NCBI GenBank assembly: GCA_015179125.1
Contig: WHVA01000463.1
Coordinates: 1 to 64,000, forward strand
Source: Gautieria morchelliformis
Lineage: Eukaryota; Basidiomycota; Agaricomycetes; Gomphales; Gomphaceae
Length of the DNA: 64,000 nt
Direction of reading: 5' to 3'
Position 1 is the stretch's first letter. Every line of letters begins with the position of its first letter. The notes under the pieces were generated by a model. That model saw only the letters and a list, made by a program, of their open reading frames with translations, did no database searches and was not told where the DNA came from. Positions 22,421 to 34,109 of the stretch are shown piece after piece. Both the position numbers and the translations under genes were made by a program.

Positions 22421-22456
22421 CCTAGTCGTAAATAAGTACGAAGGAGTGTTGTGCAC

Positions 22457-23369
22457 TCAAACGCGAGCCAAGCGAATGACGAAGTTATTATTATTAAACC
22501 CCGCCTGCGGATGGGTAATGTGAACCTAGTAAGAAATGTCACAGGACGTGGCGGTGAACGAGGGCCCAGCGGCAGGGGAGAGAGGCCGATGGCTGGTCGA
22601 TGGAGGAGGCAAGAGCGGTGATCAGCGCTCAAAGCCTGGCAATAAGATGTACAAGAGTCAACGGGGCAGAGTCGCCGTCAGGGAGAAGCTTCAAGCTTCA
22701 AGCTTCAGGCTCGGGGTTTAACAGATGTATAGTAGCCCTGAGGTGTAGAATGTGGAGTCACTGCCCTCTGCAACGATCAGAATCACTGCGCAACATAAGA
22801 ACAGCTTGTCTGACGGCGTGAGACTCGGCAAGCCCGCTTCCATTACGTAATCCACCAGACGCAGAAATTTACCAGCGGCTTTACCGGCCGAGTTAAGGCA
22901 CCTGAGCCAAGGGTCTTGTACCACAGCGCTCACTGCCCACAAGCCGATGCCAGTGCTGTTATATTGCACGATCAGACGCCAATCACTACTGCAAGTGGAA
23001 CATCCTCGGCGCTCCCGGCCAAAGGTTTCGCTATGACATCCCGCTTCACATTGGTTGACCCTGGACGATCTACTGCGGTGACTGACCCTGCAGCAGCCTC
23101 CAGTTCACCCAGGTGAGGTCAGTACAGCACTGAACTCGTCATTTGCAAAAATCATGTGTCAGGCGCCATGTTTTCGAGAATAGTCTGACGTTTTACTTGT
23201 TCCGAAAGCGTTCTCGAGTTGGGGCGCAATAACCAGTCGCATGAGTTGGGGAGAAGTGCGACAGAACTTCAGAGAACTAACTGATGGTTGACTGCCAGTT
23301 TCTTATCCAGTCAGACAAGAATTCAAAAATTGGCTTGGGTCGAGTTCATCCTAAAACTGCTGATGCAGG
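22457..23369. other. Intergenic, no supported gene
   Basis: Upstream of the ADAM gene. A minus-strand open frame at 22718-22969 (83 codons, hydrophobic C-terminal part) matches nothing I recognise. No repeats seen apart from a short 'aagcttcaagcttcaagcttcagg' triplication at 22686-22709. Confidence 0.4.
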
Positions 23370-23912
23370 TCAGCTCGAAGATAGGTCGATTCGCGGATTG
23401 ACGCGAATTACTAGCTTGAATTGGTTTACAATACTTCTACAGTGATGCCAGGTACGAGACGACAGAGATAATTTCCTTCCGCATATACGAGTAGGAGGTG
23501 CCACGACTCGGGTAAACGATACACTGCAACTGGCATTCAAAGTCAACATGGGGTTAGCACTTCTGTGGATCGAAGGAGTCGAAAGGGATGCTCCCAGATC
23601 AGAATTATAGTCGACAGGTTCATTTAAGCTCAGAGCCTTGAATGTGTTCCGCGAGCCTTCTCCAAAGGACAACACCATGGTTACGGTCTTCACCCGATTC
23701 AGAATGATGGTCGGCGGATATAATATCTCATCATCAGACCCAGCATAGACTCCAGCCTCAGATCGACCCAAGAAGAGAAACACACTGATAACGCCACTTA
23801 TGAGGGTTGAACGTTGAGGCCTGGGGCTAGCTACTGGGTAATGCCAAGTTCTGACAAGGCTGTATTCGAATCTGAATTCTTCATAGACCTGAATCAGCGG
23901 ATGAGGAGGTAG
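23370..23912 (-). pseudogene. Unrecognised membrane-protein relic
   Basis: The minus-strand frame reads from HPLIQVYEEFRFEYSLVRTW (near 23905) through a hydrophobic segment (STLISGVISVFLFLG) to a predicted extracellular part (PPTIILNRVKTVTMVLSFGE, ALSLNEPVDYNSDLGASLST, FTRVVAPP), ending at 23370. The composition is protein-like and the pattern (short N-terminal tail, one TM, lumenal domain) is regular, but I do not know the family. A diverged partial copy of its first part lies at about 37594-37720 on the other strand, which suggests a dispersed multicopy gene. No upstream Met is in frame, so it may be a fragment. Confidence 0.45.
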
Positions 23913-24016
23913 CGCTCCCTTAATAGCCTAAAAATCCGTACTTCAATGAATGGTTGACGACCGTCTGTACGCGAACCGACATCTAGCTTGGAATGGACAG
24001 CAGTGCACGGAATGCA

Positions 24017-24530
24017 TCACAAAAACGCTATCAGGGCCTCGGATGCCTTCAGTGTCACCTTAGCAGACGGAGATGGCATTGCCACGCCTTCCAGGACGGG
24101 TGTCCCTGTATACATGCATCCAGCGGTGAAGGACTGTCCACCCAAAGTGATCGGACTGGATCCTCCTGTGACAGTCGAGGTTGCAGCAGGGGCCGTGAAC
24201 GTTTTGCTGTTATTCAGCCCGGCGAGGCGTACACTAGTAATTGACCGTGCTCCCGTGCCACAATATCTGACCTTGGTGACATTAGAGCCGCTTCAACACC
24301 AACCAACGCAGCTTGAAGGGAGTAATCAATGACCCAGAGGGCAGTGCCGAAGGTTGGACTGATTCCTCCAGCACCACAGGTAGCTTGTCGTTGTGTTCGA
24401 TGTTAGAGCCATGCATGAAATATTGGCGAAGATCTAAGTAGTTGGAGTCGTAAACCGTATGAAAAATCAAATTAATGCTCGCCGCTTGGGATCGAGAGGC
24501 AATTTGCAACGATGTGGAGGCCACTGACGC
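24017..24530 (-). pseudogene. GH79-like glycoside hydrolase, C-terminal fragment
   Basis: GH79 enzymes are fungal beta-glucuronidases acting on arabinogalactan-type glycans. The minus strand shows, in succession, YDSNYLDLRQYFMHGSN, then after a one-base register change GGISPTFGTALWVIDYSLQA, then in a third register SGSNVTKVRY and the C-terminal beta-domain ending VTLKASEALIAFL with TGA at 24017-24019. The ISPTFGTALWVIDYSLQAA block and LKASEALIAF end are typical of the C-terminal half of Agaricomycete GH79 proteins. The catalytic N-terminal half is absent; the upstream DNA is instead a copy of the F-box gene 5' region. Frame breaks and truncation make it a pseudogene. Confidence 0.5.
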
Positions 24531-24603
24531 TGTGCCAATCTATCACGAAATTTCTTACCGTTGGGTTGAACCTATACTATAAAATGCATCCGATATTATA
24601 CGA

Positions 24604-25020
24604 GGACGGCATCGACCATCTCTTGAGGTAGCCTACAGTGGTTCATGGGGCGCAGACTGGAACATATATTGATGACGTAGAAAGATTACTTCCCGCAACT
24701 GGGGCTTGGTGCCGTCGTGGAAAAAAATGACACGTCGAGGTGATGGCTGCAGAACTGCTTCGCGTGACCGACCGATCAGTGTCAAGCAAATTGAAACTGA
24801 GACCTGCTATGTGAACTCACCGCGCAAGAGAATGTCTCGTCTTTGTCAACTTCTTCAGTGGAAAAGCCCTGGCACAGTGCTTATCCTCTGTGGCAGTATT
24901 AATGTCCTTACGATTTTTGGTCGTCACGTCATAGTCACGTTTGTTGATTACCTCGAAATGGAAATAATAATTCCGCAAACAACTGGCGAGTCACTAGTCA
25001 CGTGCCATGTGGACGCTAGT
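24604..25020 (+). repeat. Partial duplicate of the F-box gene start and upstream region
   Basis: 24604-24840 repeats 26670-26830 ('gaggacggcatcgaccatct...', 'gaccgatcagt...'), and 24840-25000 repeats 27105-27240 ('tcgtctttgtcaacttc', 'cagtgcttatcctctgtgg', 'tgttgattac'). It carries the first codons of the F-box gene on the minus strand but no body. Confidence 0.75.
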
Positions 25021-25319
25021 ACTTCGTTAGCGAAGTAGCTGATGCACTGAGGCCGGCGCCATCAAACTTGCTCGCCTCAATTTATCTCAATCATCCCCCT
25101 TTTCGAAAGGAAAAGAAACTGACGGACGCAGTATCCTCCCCTTCATTTACTGGTTACGGTGCTTGTACAAGCCGTCAGGCATAATAGACACCCAGACTGA
25201 CTGACCCTCTCATAACTCGTCCCCCTGGTCCCAAATCCGTTACATCTCAGCACAGTACGCACAGTTACCTCGGGAAAAGTATCGGAATTTCCATTTGTTG
25301 GGCCGGTGCCCTTGACAAG

Positions 25320-26711
25320 CTATGGAATTAAGTTAAGGACCATACAAGCCTGGTGGTCTTGGCTATATAGTCTGGGGGTCACTGCATCAGCTCGGGCGGT
25401 GGGATGTATGCGTGATAAACATACATCATAGTGGATCCCGACACACTGAGCATTCACTGAAACACCCCGCTCTAGTAACAACGGATACGCGGCAACCATA
25501 CGCCGACCAATCACATCAAACCGGGATTTGTCACTCTCGTCGCATTCGATCTTTTCAACACAAAGTTTGATGTCCAGCGTCTGTAGTTGTCGAAACTTGT
25601 CCTCGTCTCGGGCAAGCAAGCGGTCAACTTGCTTCCAAACTGAGGAGTCCTCCCGCGCAAACGTATCACCATCAATTTTCACATCAAAAATGATGTGTTC
25701 TAATTGGTTTGAAGTGGCAATATTAAGCAGGAAACGTAGAAGCCAGGCCAAGTTGCGGCTCATCAAATTGATGTTGGTCAAATGTAAGCGTTTGATATTC
25801 GAATTGAATTCCAGATTAATGTCGAAATCTGGCCCGAGTCTCTCAAGTCAGGTATCGGAATTCAGAATAGGTGGTCACTCACTTCCATCCCAAGCATTAT
25901 ATGGCACGTCAAGTTGGAGATGTTTGAGTGAGCTGCCAATGGCGCGGAGCAGCCGGTTGAGAGTATCTCCATCCCGTTTAGAAACAGGTCTGTAAGGGCT
26001 CCCGAGATCATCGATGAGCAAAGTCTGGATGTGCGAGACCTCCAAAGGTGATCGAGGCCCAAGCAGGCAGTCAACGTATAGATAAAATTTGTGCTGCTGC
26101 GCGTAAAAATGCAGAAGATTAAGGTGTCTCCGCTCACGCAAATTGAGCCTTGGTTCATCTTCATGTTCGCCTTGAACGCCTTGATCTTCTTGCGCCAAGT
26201 AGCAGAACCCTAACGAGAGTTGCGTTACGCCTTGAGCAGGACGTAGAAGGTTCGCGAAGTCGTCCACACTGACAAAATACATATTATCGAGCTTTACGAA
26301 GCTAATCGAGGATAGCAGCAATAACCGGTGAAGCGATTGCTTGAGATCTACCGTTAATTTATGCCATACCAGTCCGCAAAGTGTGAGCCTCTGCAGCTCG
26401 CTGAGTTTGCCTAAAATCACGGAGAGTGTTTGACATGTTGCATGGAATGCGTCGCCGCCTATAGGCAAGAGCACCTTCAACTCTCGGATGTATTTGGAAA
26501 GATGAGGAGAGCTTTGTAAAGCTTGATACAGTCGTTTGTTACGACCACCGTCTCCACCGAAAGTGATCCGTCGAAAGAGATTGCGTTGGCTCAAGGGAAG
26601 CCATGCGTGGCAGACCTGTGAACACGTGAGCAGAGCCTTGCGGCCATCAGCCCCGCGGAGATTATTGAGGACGGCATCGACCATCTCTTGAGGCAGCCTA
26701 CAGTGATGCAT
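25320..26711 (-). CDS. F-box-like/LRR protein
   Basis: Probable substrate adaptor of an SCF-type ubiquitin ligase. The start is ATG 26709-26711 (MHHCRLPQEMVDAVLNNL). Residues 1-45 form an F-box-like motif (LPQEMVDAVL ... LTCSQVCHAWLPLSQ), followed by irregular leucine-rich segments (LSKYIRELKVLL, LSELQRLTLCGL, VTQLSLGFCYL, LKHLQLDV). One intron (GTGAGT donor after NAWDGS near 25874, acceptor near 25850) joins to a second exon starting RLGPDFDINLEF and ending at 25320. Total about 430 residues. The family is expanded and fast-evolving in Agaricomycetes. Its 5' flank carries repeats and was duplicated to 24.6 kb. Confidence 0.75.
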
Positions 26712-26745
26712 GGGGCGCAGACTCGAGCGTATACTGACGACGTAG

Positions 26746-27120
26746 AAGAGCGTGCCAGACAGACCGATCAGTTTCAAGCACATTGAAACAGAGACTTGCC
26801 ATGTGAACTCGCCGCGCAGCAAAGTCAACGTATTGTTCTTGATATATGAAACGCTAACCAGGTTTCAAACAGGAATTCAAGTCGGAACTGCAAGACATCG
26901 CGTGAAAGACCGATATATCAGTTTCAAGCACATAGAGACTGAGTGTTCACTCACGGCGTAACAGAGACAACCTATTTTCTTGGCGTCCGTGCTATCTATA
27001 TAAAACGCTAACCAGGTTGGAATTCACAGTCGGAACTGCAAGAGTTCAGTTCGCGTGACAGACCGATCAGTTTCAAATCAAACCAATGACGTGCCCTGTG
27101 GGCTCACCGGGCACTCGTCT
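26746..27120 (+). repeat. Three imperfect tandem repeats in the F-box gene 5' flank
   Basis: Units near 26746, 26895 and 27045 share 'cgtgacagaccgatcagttt' then 'tcaagcacat', separated by 'aacgctaaccaggtt' and 'gtcggaactgcaag'. A fourth copy is in the duplicate at 24765. They may be promoter repeats of the minus-strand F-box gene. Confidence 0.7.
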
Positions 27121-27259
27121 TTGTCAACTTCCTCAGCGCAGTGCTTATCCTCTGTGGTCCTCACGATTTTAGGTAATTGTCACTCGGTGAGTCACGTCGT
27201 AGTCACCTCTGTTGATTACGCTCGAAATGGAAATCCTTCTGCTAACCCTATGACGCCCT

Positions 27260-29690
27260 CAAATTACCATAGTACCCACTAGGAGGTAGGAGGCATGGTC
27301 GCCCACAATGATTATATGATGTGATATTCCTTTCGCCTTCTTTAGCTGTACTTCCGTTGCTTTGTCTTCCCGGGGCCGTCCCTGTCTCATCCCCTCTTCC
27401 GTCTTTGTCTGCCCTTCTGCATACGGGAGCACCCGGCTTCTCATTTTAACTCATTCCACGGTGGATCAATAATGATATAGGTATTATTCTCTGTTCTTGC
27501 TTCGGTTTGTGTGGTTGACTGTAAGATTGTGTTTATTGCCATCATAGGATGTCTCATCGACGTTCATCATTTTCCGCTTCCCCTTACGATGCATTGGTGT
27601 AGGTGGGGTTGCGATCAGGGAGAGCACTGCATATTCATGTACCAGGAACGCTGTGTCTGAAAGTAAAATATGTTGGCACTGGGACAACGTTAAACATAAT
27701 GAAGCACGCACGCATGTTCATCTTGACCCCTTATGTTACGTGTGCTTCAGAGAGGCCGTCTGGCGGTGACATGCAGTTCGAGCTAGTGACCGATAGCTGT
27801 CTGAATGTATAACGTACCTTGTTCGTACCGAAGGTAAGAAATACAATGAGTGGGCTAGTATCGATAGAGCTTGAATGCCGCACGAACAGCCGCAGCATAG
27901 CACCGAGCACCATCCGAATCATAATCTATTTGAGTGGAAGAGATTGGGGACAGGAGTTCCCGAGAGATGAAGGCGACCGTACGTCGATCCAGCGCCCAGT
28001 CGCGATCTTAAAGATAGCTGGTTAGAACAGGTCTGCCGTGTTGCTTAATTATCATAAGCACTGGCGCGTGTGGGATTGGTCGTGGGTCGAAGGAAAATGG
28101 AGTTGGATCGAATGTTCACATCATGTCGATGCTGCTGACTCTGTCGACAGCTAGCGTAATGTTGATTCAAAATGGACAGCCTAGAAACTGAAAAAAAAAC
28201 AGTATGTTTGACCTAACGTCGTATTAGATGGTCGGCGCTACTCAGAGGTGAGAAGAAATAAACCCTTATTTCCGGCAGGTACCATCGGCCAAGCCTAAAT
28301 TGAGGACCGGGCGGCTGTCCCTGCTTCGTCTCGACCGAAACCCGTGGCCGCACGGTAAGTATTCCTGCCTAGCTGCAGCAAGGGCCAACTTGAAGTAGCA
28401 CAATAACTACTCGTGTCCTTCCAGCTCTCATGGCTTCGAGCGACTCGATCGACTGCAGCGCTATGAGGTTCTGACGGATCCGACGGTTGCTGGTGTCACT
28501 TTGCGCACAAGCTGCAAGTAATATAACAGTGGTACTGTCGGCCATGCATATCGACAACCTGAAAGTGGTCAACAGTTCAATCAATAATAAGTATGGGAGG
28601 CCTACCGGCCAGGCATGGACGTACCACCGTACTGCACTCGTCAGGAATTTCGACGCTGCTGGTCCTGGTTGGTCAACGGACAATCTTGAAACTTTGAACA
28701 CAGGATGAAAGCCTGCACACTATGCCTATTTTTTCCTTGTCACTTTAATGGCATCTCTTCAACTTTCCAACCACCTCCGCCAGTTTACGCCTCCCATTGA
28801 CGGGTTGCACAGCTAAGTCGCCCATTGCCATTGCATTCTCTCCCAAGATCGTGGCCGGCTGTCTCGCGACAGAGATCTATGCTGTCGTCAGATACTCGGC
28901 GAACCAGAGTTGAAATGTTGACATACTTGTCGACTGATCATGTCCTGTCGCCGCGGTCATCATGGCTGGGTTGGCCGGTACGGGAATATGTATTGGTAGG
29001 TCTCCGGTCGTGAATCGAGTTCGGCAAGGACGTTATGACCTGGACGCAAGTGCCTCAGGTCAACCGCTGTTCAAACATCGAGTACGAAAGACTCGTCTCG
29101 GTGAAATGTAAGGTATTTGCAGTTTAGCAACTCGCGCCTGATATGCATGTTCAGTACGATGCATAGGCCTTTATCCAGGAATGGATATCGGGCTAGCGTG
29201 CGACACGTCGTGAGCTTTTCAAACACTGTACTCGGAATGGTATGCGATACGTACCTGTTGTCCCTCCCCGGCGGAAAGCGGTGAGCGCTGTTCTACACCC
29301 AATCTTTCCCAGGTCGCATTCGTGCTGATACCCTGAAGATATCAGAGGGAGATCAGCACTCATACTATTTCCATGGAAACTTTCTTACCACAGGTTTGAC
29401 TACAGCCTCTAGAGAAATTTTCCCGGAAAGTTCGTGAAAATACTGCTGTCATCATTGAGTTAAAGTTTATGAATAGGGTCAGTCCATACCTGTACTTGAA
29501 GGGAGTCTATGGACTGATTCCTATGCGAATCGACGTGGCAGAGATTCGCGATGGGGCTCTATCTGTGACCCCCCGACGGTCACTCTACTCGAACTCGAGT
29601 AACAATGAAGATTGCATGCACAATGAGCCATTGTTGTGCCATCTATCGCATAAGCGCTTTACTTATCCGTGCGTGCCACACTATATTTCT
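27260..29690. other. Gene-poor stretch, nothing recognised
   Basis: Several short open frames (60-110 codons) exist on both strands, e.g. 28369-28701 minus, but none has a recognisable domain, and none is joined to neighbours by plausible splice sites that I can see. Confidence 0.4.
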
Positions 29691-29701
29691 AAAGGCCGAC
29701 A

Positions 29702-31000
29702 TCGCTAGCCGCCGCGTGTCTTGCGGGCTGGGTCGGAGCACTCCATGTTCTTCTACGAAGTTCTATGTGTCAGGAGTGTGGGATTCGGTTTCTTCAACAA
29801 AGGCCTTATCTCAGAATGTCTGGGGGTTGCACCTCAAGGCGCCAGGACTCTCGGTCCATCGGAATGACTCCTGATCACGTCTAACCCCAAAAAAATCGTG
29901 CTCCGATGCTTCGTGGCAACGCGCACATTCACTTTACGCCACGTCTGTCAGCGCTCTGGCTTCTCTCAAAATTACAAGGCATGTCAGGGCCGCTCGGGTG
30001 TTACGGACACGTTAAACAGCTGCCTGACCCGCAGTAGAGCGCTGACGTTGCCGGCCGTCGCATGTCTTGCCGGCTGGGTCGGAGCACCATATATGTTCTT
30101 CTACAAAGTTCTACGTATCAGGATTATGGGATTCGGTTTCTTCAACAAAGGCCTCATCTCAGAATGTCTGGGGGGATGCACACGCGGACTCTCGGTCCAT
30201 CGGAATGACTCCTGATCACGTCAAATCCAAATCAGATCTCAAATCGTCCTCCGATGCTTCGTGGCAACGTGCACATTCATCGCCTGTCAGCGCCCTGGCT
30301 TCTCTCAACATTACAAGGCATGCACGTTAAACAGCTGCCTGACCCGCAGTAGAGCGCTGACGTCGCTAGCTGTCGTATGTCTTCCGGGCTGGGTCGGAGT
30401 ACCATATAACCACGTTCTTCTACAAAGTTCTACGTGTCAGGATTGTGGGGTTCGGTTTCTTCAACAAAGGCCTCATCTCAGAATGTCTGGGGGAATGCAC
30501 AGGCGGACTCTCGGTCCATCGGACTGACGCCTGATCACGTCTAATCCAAATCAGATCTCAAAATCGTGCTCCGATGCTTCATGGCAACGTGCATATTCAC
30601 TTTACGCCACGTCTGTCAGCGCTCTGGCTTCTCTCAAAATTACAAGGCACGCACGTTAAACAGCTGCATGACCCGCAGTAGAGCGCTGACGTCGCTAGCC
30701 GTCGCATGTCTTGCGGGCTGGTCGGAGCACCTTAGTTCTTCTACGAAGTTCTATGTGTCAGGAGTGTGGGATTCGGTTTCTTCAACAAAGGCCTTATCTC
30801 AGAATGTCTGGGGGAATGCACCTCAAGGCGCCAGGGCTCCCCGTCCATCGGAATGACTCCTGACCACGTCTACCCCAAATCAGGTGTCAAAATCGTGCTC
30901 CGATGCTTCATGGCAACGTGCACATTCACTTTACGCCATGTCTGTCAGGGCTCTGGCTTCTCTCAGAATTACAAGGCACGTCAGGGTCGCTCAGGTGTAA
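29702..31000 (+). repeat. Tandem array of four about 315-346-bp units
   Basis: Unit starts (gctagc/ggccgtcgcatgtcttg cgggctgggtcggagcac) fall at 29702, 30048, 30363 and 30691. Every unit holds 'ttcggtttcttcaacaaagg', 'ctcagaatgtctggggg', 'ctctcggtccatcgga' and 'acgttaaacagctgc'. Length differences come mainly from presence or absence of a 'tcagggccgctcgggtgtta' block near the unit end. Open frames inside are not conserved in register, so it is not a repeat protein. Confidence 0.85.
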
Positions 31001-31002
31001 CG

Positions 31003-31009
31003 TATATAA
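31003..31009 (+). promoter_or_regulatory. TATA box at the end of the tandem array
   Basis: TATATAA directly after the last repeat unit, followed by a CT-rich tract (31040-31095) and an ATG at 31084. This is the layout of a fungal core promoter. The downstream gene is not recognised. Confidence 0.4.
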
Positions 31010-31083
31010 TTCGGCGGTTTTCTTTCAGCAGCGTCTTTATCCACACACACCCCACTCTCTCTCCTCCTCTCCGTTTCTTCTAC

Positions 31084-31890
31084 ATGCTCCCCTCCCTGGT
31101 GAGTATGCATACCCATGTCCTGTGCATCCAGAACTCCAGCGTAGCCTGGTGCGTCCGGGTGCTATGCCCGTGTGGCATCCATGTTCTGTAGAGGGCCAGT
31201 ATGCGGCGGTCTCTACTCCACCCCAAATTCCTTTATTTTCGTTTTTATAACATTCAGAACCTTTCTAATTTACCGCTCACACTAGGTCCATTGGGCGCGT
31301 GGCTATTCCCCAACAGCACCTGCGTCCTGCCAAGTCGCCCGTACGTTCATTCAACGCCCCGTGGGGCGGATTACTCGTTGGAGGTGGGGGTTGGGGTTGG
31401 GGGTTGGCATGTTCTGTACGTACACTTTTTAGCGTGGAGGGGCTCAAACTGATTGTTGCTCGTCTGCGATCCTTGGTATTAGGTCGAACAGCTTCTCGTG
31501 GCGCTTGTGGAGCAGCGGCAGATTCCTCATCCGTTTCCTCGTCGGTGGGTTGGGCATGTTCTGTGCGTACATTCAATGTTCTTGTTCCTTCCCAACAATC
31601 TCATCCAGGATGTCGCCATCCTCGCGGGAACCCTGCAGCTATATGATCCCCCGTCGTCACATCGGTCATTGATCCTCAAAGGGGGACCACGAGGACAACC
31701 TGATACCCGCGACGACTACGTGCGTGCAAGCATTGTGCTCCCTCGCTTCGACATCTCTGCCGCTATGCGCAGGCTAGGGAGCGATGCCGTGTCATTTACC
31801 TCCATAGCTACAGAGCTCACCATCCGGGTCCCGGCCCTCGCCCGGGTGCGCCGTGAGATCCATCATTCTCGATGCACATCATGTATCTGA
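31084..31890 (+). pseudogene. Unrecognised possible gene downstream of the array
   Basis: Protein-like stretches follow the TATA box: ELQRSLVRPGAMPVWHPCSVEGQ (31120-31200), FSVEGLKLIVARLRSLVLG (31425-31490) and LIQDVAILAGTLQLYDPPSS (31590-31660). The last two are in different registers. A diverged copy of the VARLRSLVLG region recurs at 32357-32425. A gene with introns or a decayed gene are both possible. No family recognised. Confidence 0.3.
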
Positions 31891-32443
31891 TGTGTATCGA
31901 GAATGATCGATTTTCTCAATTTGGTGCATCTGGCAGCGGGTGGCGTATCAACCTGGGTCGCCGCGGTTATCTTGTCCTCTGATGAAGTCTATGGCCGGCA
32001 TGGAGGGCTTGTCGAAACGGAGATCGCGCATTCATTGTCAACTCTTTTCCATTGCACTTAAGACATCCGAGTACTCGATTCCAGCGACAAGGTCGCATGG
32101 CATTTTGCACTCTCATACAAGGTACGCACTCTTCATCCTTTGCAGCTTCGCCACTAGCCTGCACTCTCCAGTATCCCATTTCACTTCTCCCCGTCCTTGG
32201 TCGCTGACATCAAAGCATCCTTCCGACGGTTTGCTAGTGCTAGTCCATGGATTCCTTAGTCCCTGACAACGACCAAGGACTTCATGAGCTAGAGCTAGCA
32301 CTGGCACACCGCACCACGGGCCAGGCTCAAGGCTCCAGACATGAGCTCTTTTGAACGTGGAAAGGCTGGGACTGATGGTTGCTCATCTGCGATCCTTGCT
32401 ATTAGGTCAAACCGGCTTCTCTTGGTCATTAGGGATGCGCCGA
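31891..32443. other. Intergenic with a diverged repeat of 31425-31500
   Basis: 32357-32425 resembles 31430-31500 ('ctgatggttgctcatctgcgatcc'). 'ctagtgctagtcc' and 'gagctagagctagcactggc' (32234-32300) form a short inverted repeat. No supported gene. Confidence 0.4.
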
Positions 32444-32790
32444 TATAATGTCTTATCCTCCCTGTGCGTACCTTTCGAGGGATGATATCTCATTCATGAC
32501 TTGATACGTGACTTGGCAGACTATTACCCTGACTCCTTCGAAAGGTACGCACTGGGAGGGTAGGACATTATATAAAATGTCTTACCCTTCCACTGCGTAC
32601 TTTCGAGGGATGATATCTCATTCATGACTTGATACGTGACTTCTTGGCAGACTATTACCCTGACTCTTTCGAAAGGTACGCACTGGGAGGGTAGGACATT
32701 ATATAAAATGTCTTACCCTTCCACTGCGTACCTTTCGAGGGATGATATCTCATTCATGACTTGATACGGGACTTGGCAGACTATTCCCCT
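32444..32790. mobile_element. Tandem fold-back MITE array (three units of about 130 bp)
   Basis: Each unit begins TATAATGTCTTACCCTCC and continues with GTGCGTACCTTTCGAGG. It ends with the inverted partner (TTCGAAAGGTACGCACTGGG, GGGTAGGACATTATA). Units start at 32444, 32572 and 32702; neighbouring units share the TATA between their inverted ends. The third lacks its right terminus. The terminal repeats are about 37 bp, and no coding potential exists. TATA at the joints may be a TA-type target site. Confidence 0.75.
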
Positions 32791-32967
32791 CACGGTTCTC
32801 AATACCCCCAGCCCCAGGAGCCTGACCCCGGTAAGTGATTTTCTCTCTCAGTGGATTCTTTGTTACTCACAGTTTACTGAGGTTCCCCAACAGCCAGTCA
32901 AGTATACTATGATGGAAGTCCCCAATATTAGTACGGCCAGGACGCCCTTTCACACCCCTACCCTGGC

Positions 32968-33504
32968 ATGATACGCCCGCTGCAGCGCGCATCTGGCTCC
33001 GAGTCCGCGTCTGGGTCGGGTATGCGTTTCGCACGAGAGATGGGGATCTGCGTTTGCCTGTCCGCGCTGGTGTCTATGGCCACCTTCACGTGTCAGGCAG
33101 ACCTCAGCATCCTGATCGTGCCGGTCGCAGAGATCGACGTTGATGCGGACGGACGCGCCTCCGCGCTGGTGCTCGCATCCGCACCTCAGCCCGCATTCTC
33201 ACTTGTGCCGGCGGGCCAGGCAGACCCCGCCGCGGTGCTCGTGCTCGCATCCCCGCCAGCATTGTCGCACCATCTGTCATATGGCGACGGCCGCCGTATG
33301 ACAGCAGGGGCAACAATGCTGGCGGGGGTGCTTAGGGATGCGACGAGGGGTGGATGGTTGAGGCTGCAGTGCAGGCATGCGACGGGACGGCCCAGGGCGT
33401 GTGTGGTGTATATCCACCACGTTGAAGGAGTTGGTCATGTAGAGCGAACGGTTGTCCTTTGGGAGCGTTTGTCTATGATGAGCACTATTTTAGATATTTT
33501 GTAG
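32968..33504 (+). other. Open frame of uncertain status, Ala/Val-rich
   Basis: 178 codons with an ATG, after a stretch with two plausible short introns (32830-32890) and a QYPQPQEPDP-like exon (32795-32830). Composition is biased (GC-rich Ala, Val and Leu) and part is a palindrome-like 'gacggccgccgtatga' region. No domain recognised. A spurious frame is likely. Confidence 0.2.
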
Positions 33505-34109
33505 AAACCTGGGTGACCGCAATCTGAGGTTTTAAATGATTATCAGATCATATATATATATTATCATGCGGTACACTCATGGCTCGCCCGGGTAGAGCTG
33601 ACAGCACTCATAAAGCTGCTGCAGCGACAGGGACCTCACATACTTATCGGTAAGATGAGAAGATAATACAACACGCTGTCAAACATAGGGCACTACAGTC
33701 TACTTCAAGTGAGTCCGTAAGATTTGTCATGGCTAAAAGGCCGTAATTAAGTGATTTCGACCCACTGCGGGAACAAACCCCCTGATAAATTAGTGGGACG
33801 TCCATACCCGGTTTTGGTGGATGGTCCACCACCAGTAGATGGACACTCCACCGGTCCAATGGTGGACCATCCACCATATACTTCTCATGGTAAGTCCACC
33901 AGCCGCTCAGGGGTCCATCCCGGTGAAAAGCGGTTGTGCTGGGATCGGACGCTGTCGGACGCAAAATCTGCAAACTGCGCTAATCGGGCAGTATCTGCTC
34001 TCGAAGCTGCGTATTTGGTAAACCCACTCGAAAAACTGAAATCCAGCTACCTGAAATGACTGGGACTGTGACTTGGGGACTAACATTTCTAAAATTTCGT
34101 ATAATCTAC

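Noticed and set aside
29605-31191. Repeat protein coded by the tandem array
   Set aside because: Open frames in successive units are in different registers and have different lengths; nucleotide blocks, not peptides, are conserved.
30000-33000. Centromeric or telomeric repeat
   Set aside because: Only four array units and three MITE units; no telomere-type short repeats, and the surrounding sequence is of ordinary composition.
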